Source: Ischnura elegans (lineage: Eukaryota; Arthropoda; Insecta; Odonata; Coenagrionidae). From it: a stretch of DNA of 64,000 nt. The DNA lies in contig NC_060254.1 in assembly GCF_921293095.1 (NCBI RefSeq), positions 55,598,069 through 55,662,068 on the forward strand. Direction: 5' to 3'. The first letter of the stretch is position 1, and each line of letters opens with the position of its first letter. A model generated the notes under the pieces. It was given only the letters and a program-made list of their open reading frames with translations, searched no databases and was not told where the DNA came from. The translations under genes and the position numbers were made by a program. Below are positions 21,670 through 33,206 of the stretch, one piece after another.

Positions 21670-24600
21670 TATGTGTAGAGGGAGATGAGAAAGAGTGATA
21701 TTTTGGTCAATGCTCTGCGAAATTATCGCGACAATTCAGTTTGTTCCATTTTCATTCTTCAGCTGTGCAATTTGTGCTTAGGTCAGCTGGCTTGAGGTGA
21801 CTTCTACTTTACTTTTTACCTGCGACGAATAATATTTCCTGTGAGGTAAATGATTTATTATTACAATATTTATAAAGAAACAAAGATGAAATTATTTTGT
21901 TATTCTTTGTATAGAATTCACGGGAAAAGAGTGAAAACAATGAAAAATTTCAACCCATTTTCCTTTTCTAGAGCGAAACCCAGTCTATAAAATCATTTCC
22001 TTGACAACTGATCTGCATAGAATTCTTTTTCAATATTAGCGATTTCAATGAAGACTGCGTCACCCTTTCGATAATTCTTTACGTTCAAGTTTTATGATTA
22101 TTCCAATTATTCTTTTCACTGATAAGAAAATATTATTGCTTAAAACAGTTTCTATATCACTCGGTCATTTGAGGCATCCTTGGTGTTTACTTTGTTCGAT
22201 ATTATAAAGCTCCATCGCGTCGCCACAATATGCATTTGGTCTCGTCCGTTGATTGTTATTTCATGCACATGTTCAGCAATGGAGAACGCGATGACTATAA
22301 ATGATGGAAATAGGGGGAAATTGGTGGCGTTTGTTGTAATCCCTATCATTTCTGCCATCCCTAATATTGACATCCGAGAGTTATCATTTGAGCGGTCATT
22401 GAAGCCATACCTTAACTTGTACGTTAAAAATGATCGCGTGGTTCAGGTTTAGATGGCACATTCACTTACTCTCTGAAAAGCTACAGACATTTGTGGAATT
22501 TCATGGCGATCGAATGAATGGTGGGAAAATGTTTTTTGGTTAATAGATTGTTTTGGAGGGGTAGGATTGGCTCCCCCTTAGCTTGCCCTCCTCCTCCGTT
22601 CGCGGCAGAACACCCGTGGCGCCATTGAACGCCGCTTAGCGCCACCTCCGCTCGTCCGATTAAGGATCCAACTGACGTTCCACGTTTGTTGTGCGAAAAA
22701 TGACTTCGACCTCCTTCCGAAGGTAATAGAATCCGCTTCCATTTCGTGGAAATACATTTTTATAACGAAGGCGATCGTTGACGGACAATTGGGCGGAAAA
22801 ACATGGAAGAAGACGACCTCGAATATTCCAGGAAGGTCAAGTTATGAAGCTCCGGTATACGTGACTTGCGTAAACAGGAGAATACTACCTGATAAAAAGA
22901 GTTGAGTGGAGAGATGCTACTATCGAATCCTAGTATTGTTGCCCTATAATGATTAATTGAAATATGCGATCGAAGTATGTACTATATTGTGGAAAATCTA
23001 TGTCTCGTTGTTGCAGTACGTGCGTAAGGGATGAATAAATGAATGAATGAAGTTAATTAATTAATTGTCTTTGGGGCTTACCCTTGAGAATAGAAATATA
23101 TACTTTTTTCGCACAAAAATATATCCATTTTTTGAGCAACATAAGTAGAAAAATCAACAATTTGGAACTAATGTAGTGAGAAATTAAGTATAAATTAAGA
23201 CAATTTTCACAATAAAAAGGTGGAATGCAAATTATTTTGGAAATCATTTAACAGAACTCATATGCATACCTATTGTTAAAGCTGAAAATAGAAGAACTGC
23301 GCAAAAATACTATTATTAAATATGCAAACACAACTACTGCAAGCAATTACTGCAATATGGAAAATAATACCAACAATTAGTGGTCAGAAAGTAACATCAT
23401 ATAATATTACGTATTAAAAATAGCAAAGGGAGAACAATTTATTATGCATAGCTCATATGTCACTCCCCCTCAAACGGTCTTTTTCCTTAAGTGTCACTCG
23501 AATCAGTTTCTTGTTCAAAACTATGGGGAATGATCACTTTTAAATCCTCGATTCATTTGGTTCCCGCTTTACGATGAGTTCAATTATCAACGAATTCTCC
23601 AAAAATTTGTGTTTTATTTCTCTCTTGACCACTTTATTTTATCAGGGCTCCCTCTCGACTGGGAAAACCTTACAACCGTGAATAATCCGTTAATTTCACC
23701 ATAAAACCTCAAAAATCTGTCAAACTTGATTGTAGAACTACGATTGATGGACCAAAAGAAAAATCGATGTATCGATCATGTTTCAAGGTCGAGTCACGTA
23801 CAGATACTGTCCACGCATTTATCTGCACGCGCGTATTCGAAGAGCAGTTATTGGTCCATGTGCCATGACGACACATTGACATTAAACCTGTGATTGGAAG
23901 GCGGGTAACCGGTAAAGTTTTCAGTAATCTTACAATGCAATAACAACTCCAACAACATCACTCCTTAATGAGGCGTAAAAACTCTCCTTACTTTTTTTGT
24001 ATTTAGTTTCTTTTTCATGTGGTGGAGAAAATTGAGCCTCTACAAAGTCGTTAGCTTTCTTATCATTATTTAGTGTGACAGTTGGGCCAGTCCTTGTTGA
24101 TACTGTTAGCGAAAAATCGGACACTTCTTCACTTCCCTTCCACCCTTCTCCCTCCATCTTCCTATTCACAACCTTTAGCTAGACCTGAATTTTGCTATCG
24201 ATAGGTGACGTCATGAGAGTATAGCACTTTCATTGCTGCGTTTGTATTCACGGCGTCCGATGCGTTTGTTACATTTTTAGTTAACGTGCGACCGTTGATT
24301 GTCACGTGATCAATATTTCTGCCTAAAATGCCTTACCTACAGACCGTGAATTTGACGACCTTTAGACCGTGTAAACCTGAAAAAAAACAGTGAATTTTAT
24401 AATTTAGCTATCGTCGGGAACCCTGTTAATATTTAATGAGCGTATTGGAGTGTAGGTCTTGATGAATACTCAACGGAAAAAAAAGATCTGTCGAGGGGTA
24501 GTTATACGCTTTCTCAACGCTGTGTTACCCTGAGCTTTAAAGATTGATATTAATGGGAGGTATGGACATTGGACTGTGTTTGCAGACATTACGTGTGCCC

Positions 24601-25240
24601 ATAACGTGATGCGATTGTAATAAATGCAAATGAATTCTCTCTTCGTTTGGTCATCTTCGAGGGATGAATCTCAGAATTTCCATAATCTTGTGATCTAGAG
24701 TCGTCGTTCTTTCGACGCCGTTGACTACTGACGACGTGGATTCGGGGAAAGGGAAGAGAAGTCAGAACTTGACCTTCACGACTAGACTTTCGCTCGCTCC
24801 TGTACTCTATAGTAGCATTAACTCCATGGCAATTCGAACTATGGGCTCGTTCGTCAATCAATCTCTTTTGCTTTCTGTTGTCATAGACCTTGAAAAATAT
24901 AGAAAACAAAATTTTTCACCCATCGCCTGCTTCTCGAGCTATTCTCGACGAAAAATCGCCGGTTAACCACTTTACAAAGATGTTGGTGACTTCACGAACT
25001 CATGCTGAGCGGGTCACCACCTCTCATCTGCTCCTGGTTTTGTGAATTTGCCTTGGGTGTCTTTTTGTTGTTTACACTCTTTTGAGCAATTTATTTCCTC
25101 GGTGTGCGTATTCAGGGGGAGTGAACGCTCAGAACTCTCGCACACCACGGTAGCAGACTGCTACATAGCATAGCCTCCCTGAATGGAAATTTAACATTTA
25201 GTGGGCTCTTATAACCCTTTTCAAATGAGTGGGTTGGAAG
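21670..25240. other. Long noncoding stretch
   Basis: I see no supported exon. A modestly GC-rich patch at about 22560-22760 (CGCGGCAGAACACCCGTGGCG) stands out. A (TGAA)n/(TTAA)n short repeat lies at about 23033-23067. Overlapping frames at 22152-22452 on both strands lack splice or homology support. Confidence 0.4.
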
Positions 25241-25243
25241 CCA

Positions 25244-25490
25244 AGGGGTAAAAGTGATTTTTTCTCCACAGAGTTAGATAAATTTAATTGTTAGAATAAA
25301 TACACAAAAACTTGGTTGCCAAGGGAAACGAGTGAGTCTGTGTTGTGCTGGCATCCAGTGGAAAATCAAATGCACTGTTAAACATCCAATTGATCTCGTT
25401 TGTTTTCTCTAGCTAATTTCTCTACCTAACTCTGTATAGAAAATAGAAATCACTTGTACCCCTTGGCTTCCAACCCACTCAACTATCTTT
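25244..25490. mobile_element. MITE family M3 (TIR GAGTGGGTTGGAAGCC), copy 1
   Basis: GAGTGGGTTGGAAGCCAAGG followed by GGTAAAAGTGATTT at the left mirrors AAATCACTTGTACC followed by CCTTGGCTTCCAACCCACTC at the right. Total length is about 247 bp. A diverged copy in reverse orientation lies at 54266-54522. There is no coding capacity. Confidence 0.85.
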
Positions 25491-26665
25491 TCGACCGGCC
25501 CAGTCGTGCAAACTCGGAATATTTCGAGCGGCGTCGCGGCAGGAAATAGGACCTGCGACAATTGGGCTGTGGGATGGGGAGAGAGAGGCGTGCGTTAGCC
25601 TGTTTTCTTAAAACACTTTTTCAGTGCATGGAAACAAAAGACAGTCTCAAAAACCCTCTTCCCTCTTGGCAACACAGCTAACTCACGAAGAGCACACCGC
25701 GAAGGTCTGAAAACGACTGAATTGGCCCGAGGGCTAGGCTCCGCCTTTCGCATTGTGGTTGGTGTTCAGGAAGTCACGTGATTTCCGCCCTCTCTCCAAA
25801 AAAAACTTGGGCCTGCTTCTCAGTCGCAAATATATTTGAAATTAACTACTAGATTTCTGAATCATCTATCAACCATCATTGGCCACCTAGAACTTATATT
25901 TTAGCTCCCTCCTATCAGCGGCGAGTGCTCAGTAGCAGCAAAAAAGATAGCTATGGGAAATAACTGGAAAGTGCTGAGCTGCAAAGTATCAGTTGCATTC
26001 TGGGGGAAATGACGCAGCTGTTGTGGTAGTGCTATCAGTGCTCACTACCCCCGATAGCGCCCAATCAGAGGTTCTTCATGAATGAGTGAATGAGCCAAAA
26101 CTCTAATGACATCTTAAGACTGACTCCTGTCTGGTGAACTGAATTCTCCTCCCCGTGTTTGATTCCGCGTTGGCCGTGGAATTATGACCGCGACCAAACT
26201 CCTTGAAAAAGAGAACATAGACGTCTGAAATGTTGAGCATCAAGGAAAACAGGCACTTCATTGATCGACAAACCTTAATTGGTATTTCAGCTTTTATATC
26301 AATTTACTTAAGACCTTATAATCCGCCTTCTTTCGAAGCGTTAAATTTAATGGAAATAATTTTTTTTAATAGAATTAAACTGTGTAGAAATAAGTTCCAT
26401 CGTGAAATCAGGCGATCGTCCCAGACACGGAATTTTTGGTTAAAGATGTGCATTGAGAGTAAAAGTAATAGAATTACAAAAATAATCATTTTTTGTCCTA
26501 TCAGTAGGAATGATTTATTCTGGCATACTTCTGCAGAGTCAATTCTTTCCATCTACTCATGGTTTTATCCAGCATATGATTAGAGAATCCCATGCAGTCA
26601 GTATCTTAAAATATAGTTTCCCATCGATTGACTATTCACAAACCATGGTATGTCGTTCGTATTAT
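25491..26665. other. Noncoding stretch
   Basis: Mixed composition, locally GC-richer at 25490-25580. No exon or transposon recognised. Frames at 26230-26583 on both strands are mutual shadows in low-complexity sequence. Confidence 0.4.
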
Positions 26666-26667
26666 GT

Positions 26668-26750
26668 TGCGCGGTGGTATATTGGTTAGTGTGCTTGATC
26701 ACCGAACCGAAGTTCGCATTTTCAAATCGTGGTGTCTCCCAATTTTAGAA
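26668..26750 (+). repeat. tRNA-derived SINE head
   Basis: The A-box-like GGTATATTGGTTAGTG and B-box-like TTTTCAAATCGTGG are spaced as in a tRNA. The B-box departs from GGTTCGAATCC, so a functional tRNA is unlikely. Confidence 0.5.
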
Positions 26751-27164
26751 TTTTAGGGAAAAAATCACAATGCGGTGAAGAATATTGGAAGCGAACGACT
26801 AACTACTTCAAACTGAATCCACTGATTGGATGCAGCAATTTCATCAGAAGGCACTGATTGCGAAGATCCAGCGGATCGGTTATCATCTACATGCTACTCC
26901 GCAAGCCGCACAAAAAGGCGTGTGGCGGTGGGTGTTAGGACATCAGCCGTTTATGTATAAAAAGAAAATTCTGAAGCGAAATTGCGACTAGAATTTATTA
27001 AAGTCCTTACTGGTTCGGGGGAAAACGAATTCCCATACCTATCCGTTCGGCAAAATATCTCTCTTAATGTATCACTTGTAAGTAGTTGGTGGAGAAAAAT
27101 TATGTCACGAAATTTTAACCATGGATAGCTAATGCCAATGGAAACGAAACCCTAGGGAGGGCTC

Positions 27165-27440
27165 GCGGGGATACACTCCTGTGGCAGGGACTGTAAGCGC
27201 TAGCTTTTCTCCTCTGCACCCAGAAGGGGAAGGACGGGAAGGAACAAGGAAGGAGGCGCCGCCGCGATGAGAGGCCGACGACGACTCCGGGGAGGGGATA
27301 GGGAAGGAAGGGAAGGGACGAGGAATCCCGCACCGTCACAAAGGCGGGCGGGCCCTACTAACAGCGAAACCAAGCGAAACGCAAATAATATTCTACCAAT
27401 CCTAGTGGATTTTCCTATGAGGAAGAAAAATCCATCGATC
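27165..27440. other. GC-rich patch within repeats
   Basis: G/A-rich plus-strand sequence (GGGGATAGGGAAGG) with frames on both strands. There is no splice-bounded exon. It lies between two M1 terminal sequences and is probably part of a repeat. Confidence 0.35.
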
Positions 27441-27449
27441 GAATCGGTA

Positions 27450-27785
27450 GATGGATAGCTAATGCCAGTAGGAACGAAAATTACGCATGATTTTTTGGTC
27501 GATAACGCACTATTTTTAAATTACAAAAACTTTGAGCCAAGCACTCCGATTGGCTGTGGGTTGGCACTGTTGCCGGTTACTTAGGACAAATGCAAAGGCA
27601 CAGCATTCGAAGTCATGAGTTGTCCAGAGCATCCGGCAACAAGGTAAACTAGCAGACAATCGCTTGTCTAAAATTTTCTATAGTTTAATAATGATGCATT
27701 TCCGTTCGAAACATCACTGGTAATTTTGATTCCTACTGGAATAGGCTATCCAGGATTCAAATTTCGTGACGCAATTTTTTCTCAA
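27450..27785. mobile_element. MITE family M1, fullest copy
   Basis: The left end (GGATAGCTAATGCCAGTAGGAACGAAAAT) is mirrored by the right end (TTTTGATTCCTACTGGAATAGGCTATCC...TTTCGTGACG). A separate M1 terminal sequence lies at 27100-27160. This copy supplies the empty-site comparison for insertions at 47062 and 47768. Confidence 0.8.
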
Positions 27786-27796
27786 CCCTGTAAACC

Positions 27797-27985
27797 CTGC
27801 CGGCCTCGGTGGCGCCAGGGTAAAGTCCCCGACTGCCAACCTAGAGGTCGCGGGTTCGAATCCCGCCTGGGTGGCTTGACTACCATCCAGGGCATGGATG
27901 TTTGTGAATGTCTAACAAGTTAATTGTAAGAGAGGACAACTCTGTCCTAAATTCGCTTGTATAATAAAGACAAATTATTATTATT
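27797..27985 (+). mobile_element. tRNA-derived SINE, near complete
   Basis: The tRNA-like head has the A-box-like TCGGTGGCGCCAGGGTA and a canonical B-box GCGGGTTCGAATCCCGC. A unique body follows (CATCCAGGGCATGGATG, AGAGAGGACAACTCTGTCC), then AATAAAG and an (ATT)n tail. A relative lies at about 32520-32665 (CGCGGGTTCGAGTCCCGC). Confidence 0.85.
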
Positions 27986-28639
27986 AAACTGGGGCTCTCG
28001 TAAGATGTTGCCTGTGTCGCTTTTAAAGATATTCTTAATTGCTCAAGCAATCTAAGCGTAGCGCGCAGCGTCCGAGTCTCTATCGGCTCCCTGCCTAATT
28101 CGCTTAATATCTCTGTAACGATTTCGGTACGCCCATAGCAGTTTTGACGAATCGTGCAGATTTTCTGTGTATTTTAATTCAATTCACGAGTGAAGACTAT
28201 CTGCATCGGTCCGGTATGAAATGCGAGAGTGAATTTTAAGGAATCGACCTCAGATACTGGGATGTGGAAAGAAACGAAAACCCACCAATATCCCTACAAG
28301 GCACAGCCTTTATTTCAATGCATGACTAGTTCATTTACAGTTTATCTTTAAATGTGGTATAATTTGGGATTTTTTCCGGAGACCCCGGACAATGTGCCCT
28401 TTTAAGTTATGTCCGTTCAATCGGTCGGCTGGCACTTAAAAAGAATACCACGAGCTGATCTCTCTGTAGGGTGTTTTTAAATTTAATATTAAAATTGAAA
28501 AATTTTCCTAGAGTGTACAGAGGAGAGAACAACATCGGTGATCGTTTATATCGATGACGCTAATATTGGATGAGTATATGATATCGGTTAAGGCTTGATG
28601 TGGTGAAAATGCGATATATCTATGGTAAAATAATAAGCT

Positions 28640-28810
28640 AGATATTGTAATTTCCACAGTTTTATATATAACTCCTTGTCTTTTAATGTATAAATCTATG
28701 TCATTTTCAAGGTCGACCTTGATATTTCGCTACTGGAGTTATATAGATATAAGTGTAGAAACCACCATATATTGTTTACATTTTATCTTAAGAGTAAAAA
28801 ATATCTGCAA
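28640..28810 (-). mobile_element. Probable Penelope terminal repeat (hairpin)
   Basis: Imperfect inverted repeats occur: TTTCCACAGTTTTATATATAACTCC against GGAGTTATATAGATATAAGTGTAGAAA, with the inner palindrome TTTCAAGGTCGACCTTGA. It lies directly 3' of a GIY-YIG fragment on the same (minus) strand, where a Penelope pseudo-LTR would be expected. Confidence 0.55.
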
Positions 28811-28867
28811 TACATTCATATTTGATTTTTTATATAATATATTAAATAAATGAATATGAAATAATAT

Positions 28868-28992
28868 CTCTTAGACTAATATCCTGCATATGCTCTCCTA
28901 TTCTGTTTTTAATGGTTCTTCCCCATTCCCCGATATAACTGCAGTTACAAGTTTTACGTGTGACCCGGTAAACTCCCTCAGTTTTGAATTTG
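28868..28992 (-). pseudogene. Penelope-like element GIY-YIG endonuclease fragment
   Basis: The minus-strand frame reads EGVYRVTRKTCNCSYIGE then WGRTIKNRIGEHMQ. GVYRV...SYIGE corresponds to the GIY...YIG motif and RTIKNRIGEH to the following R...EH helix, with the Cys pair found in the endonuclease linked to Penelope-like retroelements. Only this terminal domain is left; no RT motifs are seen next to it. Confidence 0.8.
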
Positions 28993-28999
28993 TCCCACT

Positions 29000-31080
29000 T
29001 ATAATGATAACCTATGAATTTACCTGAAAAAAAGAAGTTTATTTGTGAAAAAGAAAATAATCATTGCCATTGTTCGTGTGTACCAGGTTAGATGGGCTGG
29101 CACAGAAAAAAAGGGTGAATATGTAGGGTAATTCCGGGAAATTTAGCACGTCTGGCATCCGTGCGTGGAGTGTGAGAAGGAGGGGTTTCTGTTCTGTGGA
29201 GGCGAAATAGAACACGTATGAGGAGTTTGGGTGTGGGGAGGGGGTGGGGTTTGACGTCAAAGGAAGTGGGGCAAGCTGTGATGGGCAAACTTCCGCAGAT
29301 GGTTTACGGCAGTGCATCCGTCTCACTCTGCTCGAGGTAGATTCGATTTTCGGTTTATCCGGTAGCTCCATCCTGTCTATTTATTTTATTTTTATGTTTT
29401 CCCAATAACCCAAGGGGAAACGCATTTACAATACATTGGTTACCAATTGCAATAATTATTTTTAAAAATTAATCGTTGCACAATTTTTGCAAAAGAATTT
29501 TTATTAAAAAATATTACAAAAGTATAAAAACACTTGTTTTCAACCACTAAAATTATTACTCCAAAATAAATTATAGTTACATGCAAGCAAAGCATAATTC
29601 GCAGGCCATCATAATGCATGTTTCTTCATTTTGAAGTTTATCTGGGAGGTAGATATATTTTTATCCCACGATAAATCTAACTGCTAATCTGCAGTGTTGT
29701 ATTCCTTACACATTGTTGTTAAGTGGTGAGTTACGACAATATCTGAAATTAAAAAATGGAATAAAGAAGGTTTGATGGTACCTTGCCTAAATTTTGGCAC
29801 GTATTTAAAAATTTAATTTATGTTCGATTGCCCTATATTTGCCATAATTTATTATTTCATGTGAGAATTTAGAAACCTATGCACTTCCTTCTTGTAAAAA
29901 GTGTTACCAGTCTATTTAAAATATAGCAGGTTTTTATAAGATACCTAATTCTCGTTTGCCAATCCAAAGCAACTATGAATAAATCAGTATGGTTTCTGCA
30001 TTTTCGGGTCTCACCGCGTCCGTTGGCTTTTGTTGACTGCAACGAAATTTATTTGGGAGGTAAGTAAATTTTTATCCATGATAAATCTTACTACTTACAT
30101 ATTATATCGTTGTCCTTACATAGTCTCAGAAGTGGGGAGTTGTAATAGCATCCGTATTTAAGAAATGGATTAAAGATGGCATGTGAGAATATATTGAGGT
30201 GTTGAGACAACAAAAGTCAATCCAAGAAAACCCAACCCAAAAGTCAACTCAAAAGAACCCGAAGAAAATGCAGAAACCATCTGATCATTGCCGAAATAAT
30301 CTTCGAACTTAAAAATCTGTGTGGTCATCATCACCGAGGATTTTTATCTCCCTCTCTGCCGGACTTCTTTTTGCGTTAAATTTATTCTGTCATCTTGAAA
30401 ATTTCAGGCTAGACAGATTAGACCTTTCTCAATATTTTCCTGTACATCTCAAATATATAAAAAACACATCAGAGGAAGTTTTTATAAGTAAAAGGTAAAT
30501 TTATCAAATTTGAGGCGTAGGCAGATGTTGACAGTTATATACTTTGTCCTCTTGATAGGACGAAGCTCTCCCTCTCTACATATGTTAGCGCTATTGGTGA
30601 CGAGTCACGTATTTAAAACTTAATTTTTTATTTAAAACTCGTATAAAAGTTTTCGTTTGGAAATTTTGAGGGAGAGACCTTTTTTTAACTTTCGCCTGTT
30701 TCTCAAATAGTAGATATCTGCATCTGAGGAAAAATTGAGGTAAAAAATTTCGAATCTGAGTTATGAGCAAGTGTTGGAAAGGATATTCTGTATGCCCTGA
30801 AGATGTTATCTTGAGTTTTAAGCGAGTTATTTTTTTTGTTTAATTTATCGCACAGTAGATGTTATTGAAATATTTCTCTTTCGCCACCTTCAATTATTTT
30901 GTTGGCTGCCTCTTCGATTACGAAGCATATTTGAAGTCCCGGGACATCTTTTTATTGTTAATAGTATCGAGATAGCGTTTTTGAACTTCTGATATTGCAG
31001 TCTACCGCTATGCGTAAACCAGGCTTAGACCCAGCTTTACAATATATCGCGATATTTGGCGATATATCGTTGTATCTCCC
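29000..31080. other. Noncoding stretch with a local direct repeat
   Basis: A roughly 135-bp direct repeat (GGGAGGTA...TTTTTATCC...GATAAATCT...GTCCTTACA) occurs at 29640-29770 and 30052-30185. A 110-codon minus frame at 29039-29371 has no supporting splice or domain evidence. Otherwise nothing is recognised. Confidence 0.5.
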
Positions 31081-31084
31081 AGGT

Positions 31085-31345
31085 CCTCTCCTCCTTTCCC
31101 TCCTCCGAGGGCTTTAGGGTGGGGGAGCAGCAGAAGAAGGGGTCACCCACGAGCACGCATCCGCCCGCGTCCCCCGCGACCCCTCCGCCATGGAAGAGGG
31201 GGGTTGAGGGGGGAATTGCCGCCTCGTTCGATCGATGAATGGGGTCGACGCAGCCGAGTTGAATGGGGCGGGTGGCTGGTGTGTGGGTGAATGGGACCAA
31301 CTGCACCCACCCCACCCTCACTCCTCCTCGCGCCTCCCTCCACAC
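31085..31345. other. GC-rich island, function unknown
   Basis: Abruptly GC-rich and pyrimidine/purine-skewed, with open frames on both strands, as expected of GC-rich DNA. It could be a CpG-rich regulatory element or an unannotated 5' exon. I see no convincing donor or acceptor. Confidence 0.35.
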
Positions 31346-31348
31346 GTT

Positions 31349-32340
31349 GGCCAAGATATTATGAGCCTGTGAAGAGGTCAAGTTTTAAGGAATTAGTGCT
31401 CACTCACTATGCTTATCACCCAGGAGGTTGGTATGGACTGTTTGAGGATCGAGCTCGACTCAGAATAAGCCTCTGAATTGTGAAATTCACACATTTACGG
31501 TTGTGGGCAGTAGTGTCATGGTACCGGAACGGTGTTCTGGCACTGATTAAGAAAAGACATAATAGTCAAATACAACTGAAATCAATTTTGGTTCCTCGTA
31601 ATATCTAATATATATACATCGGTAGCCAAAGCAAAAATTTCTTTTAAAATATGCAGACGTAACTTGTAATAAAAATAACACACAGAGTAATATTACACTC
31701 GTAAAAAATGTTAAGGAAATGCATTCTGGAACTGCTAATTTTGCCATGACATCACTGGTAGTGGGCCCAGTTACTTTCCCTGTGTCAATTTCCACTTCCA
31801 AGATTTACCTTTTGGAGGTGTCCAAAGACTTCATAGGAACCCGAGACTCAGTCCTCTACACGATAGCCAAGATATTCAGGCCTTCGACCTACCTGTAAGA
31901 TCCTACTGGGTGAGATAATATTCATTATTATAAAAAATAATGATGAGAACATGTGTACCTGCTACGATTCTGGTTATGATGCTGGATTTCTAGTATGATA
32001 GCCTCGTAGAACACGACTTTGAAAATCCTGTACTCGTTAGAGCCATCTGAAGTGTATAAGGTTGAGGATCCTATGATATTCAGGCCTTTATACACACTTA
32101 TCTTATTCTCTGAATAGGTCATGTTTTTAGGTCAGGAATTATTGCTCCTTTCTCACTATGTGAATCACCCATTAGGTTCATAAGATGGACGATCATGACT
32201 AAGCCGTGGTCATGTGAAATGTACGCTTTCAGGTTAGGAGACCATGCTACGTTTCCTGTGGCACTTACCTCTTGGAGGATTTATGTTAGGAAGTTGCCGA
32301 AGACTAAGGAGATTATCCAGGAGAACAACCTTTGAATCCT
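31349..32340 (+). repeat. Tandemly duplicated segment, one copy split by a MITE
   Basis: Copy 1 (31376-31510 plus 31756-31850) and copy 2 (32118-32340) share TATCACCCA.GAGGTT, GTGAAAT, GGACC/GGCCC...TTTCCTGTG, CTTTTGGAGG and CCAAAGACT/CCGAAGACT in order. The M2 MITE at 31513-31757 interrupts copy 1. Noncoding. Confidence 0.6.
31513..31757. mobile_element. MITE family M2, copy 2
   Basis: The ends GTGTCATGG and CCATGACATCAC are inverted. Internal TTAAGAAAAGACATAATA and GGAACTGCTAATTTTGCCATGA match the copy at 7150-7432. Confidence 0.75.
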
Positions 32341-32519
32341 TGGAAACCTATTGAAGCGTAATTAACCCATAACTGGGAACTTGAACTATTCTGTATAGAG
32401 GATTAAATTTACATGATTTTTTGCCTAAATTTTTAATAAACGACGTGAGTTACACGATCTTCCATATGCATTGGTTGTTTCAGGAGGCATATGCAATACT
32501 TAGCAAGGTCTAGTGAAAA

Positions 32520-32665
32520 TGTATCTTCGCCTACTGAAGCGAAGGCCGCGGGTTCGAGTCCCGCTCGGGTAGGTTGCTCCTATCCTGGGCGTGGTTTTTT
32601 ATGATTGTCCAATGTAATTTCTTGACGTGAAAGACATCCTCGTGCTTTTACAATGATAGAAATTA
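32520..32665 (+). repeat. tRNA-derived SINE fragment
   Basis: The B-box region CCGCGGGTTCGAGTCCCGC and downstream body (TCCTGGGCGTGG, TGTCCAATGTAA) match the SINE at 27797, with its 5' part lost. Confidence 0.6.
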
Positions 32666-32779
32666 TCACTTAAGTATTCTACCAGTTAAGGTAGGTTTAT
32701 ATCAATAGCTTTGCGAATCACCTTGGCTTGTCCCCATTCCCTGAAGCGAAATCCCTCTGTAATAAGGCCTATTATATTT

Positions 32780-33190
32780 AATTGCAATGACAAATCTCAT
32801 TCTGTTCCTCCAAATACCTAACATTCTTACTCCTAATGTGGTTTTTTAACATCCCCTCCCATCTTAGGACTCGTTCCAGCGAGACCCTCTTTCTACTCCG
32901 TATCTCGTGTAGAATCTTCCTCTCCTCGCCCACCATGTGTATCACTTCGTCATTCTTCTTCCTCTCCGTCCGTTTCGCCTTCTTCATTCTTCTCCGCCAC
33001 CTCATTTGGAATGCCTCTAGTCCCTTCCCGTCTCCCATCCTCAACGTCCACGATTCCGCTCCCTAAAGCGCCACACTCCATGTCAGGCCTTTAAACAGCC
33101 GTCTCTTCACGCTCCTACAAAGAGATGATCTCATCAGCTCCCTCATATTCGCAAACGCCTCCTTAACAGAAGCAAATCTCCTGATTTTTT
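32780..33190 (-). pseudogene. LINE RT C-terminal fragment (family B)
   Basis: The minus-strand reading gives FASVKEAFANMRELMRSSLC, then AL, stop, GAESWTLRMGDGKGLEAFQMRWRRRM and KKNDEVIHMVGEERKILHEI. This is the post-RT region of a non-LTR element. One in-frame stop is seen. The upstream part is cut off by the long inverted-repeat element at 33207. Confidence 0.75.
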
Positions 33191-33206
33191 TACTTTATTA
33201 ACTGCT

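Larger units (their letters stand above)
26885..28205 (-). pseudogene. CR1/L2-like LINE fragment split by insertions
   Basis: Landmarks at 26885-27085 (CTACTCCGCAAGCCGC, TGTTAGGACATCAGCCG, AAAACGAATTCCCATACC, AAAATATCTCTCTTAAT) continue in family order at about 28045-28165 (ATTGCTCAAGCAATCTAAGC, GAGTCTCTATCGGCTCCC, TTTTGACGAATCGTGCAG). The intervening 0.9 kb contains MITE family M1 and a SINE. Minus-strand translation of the 28.1-kb part contains GRTEIV.EIL-like RT C-terminal sequence. Confidence 0.6.

Noticed and set aside
22152..22452. Overlapping frames of 73 and 90 codons on opposite strands
   Set aside because: No family signature and no exon boundaries on either strand. Both cannot be favoured.
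27797..27872. Possible functional tRNA gene
   Set aside because: A and B boxes are good, but a SINE body and (ATT)n tail follow and the acceptor stem does not close cleanly.
29039..29371. 110-codon minus-strand frame
   Set aside because: No domain, no clear donor or acceptor, Pro/Ser-rich low-complexity middle. Probably chance.
31037..31381. 114-codon minus-strand frame and plus-strand frames in a GC island
   Set aside because: Frames open on both strands as expected from GC content; no splice sites good enough to call an exon.
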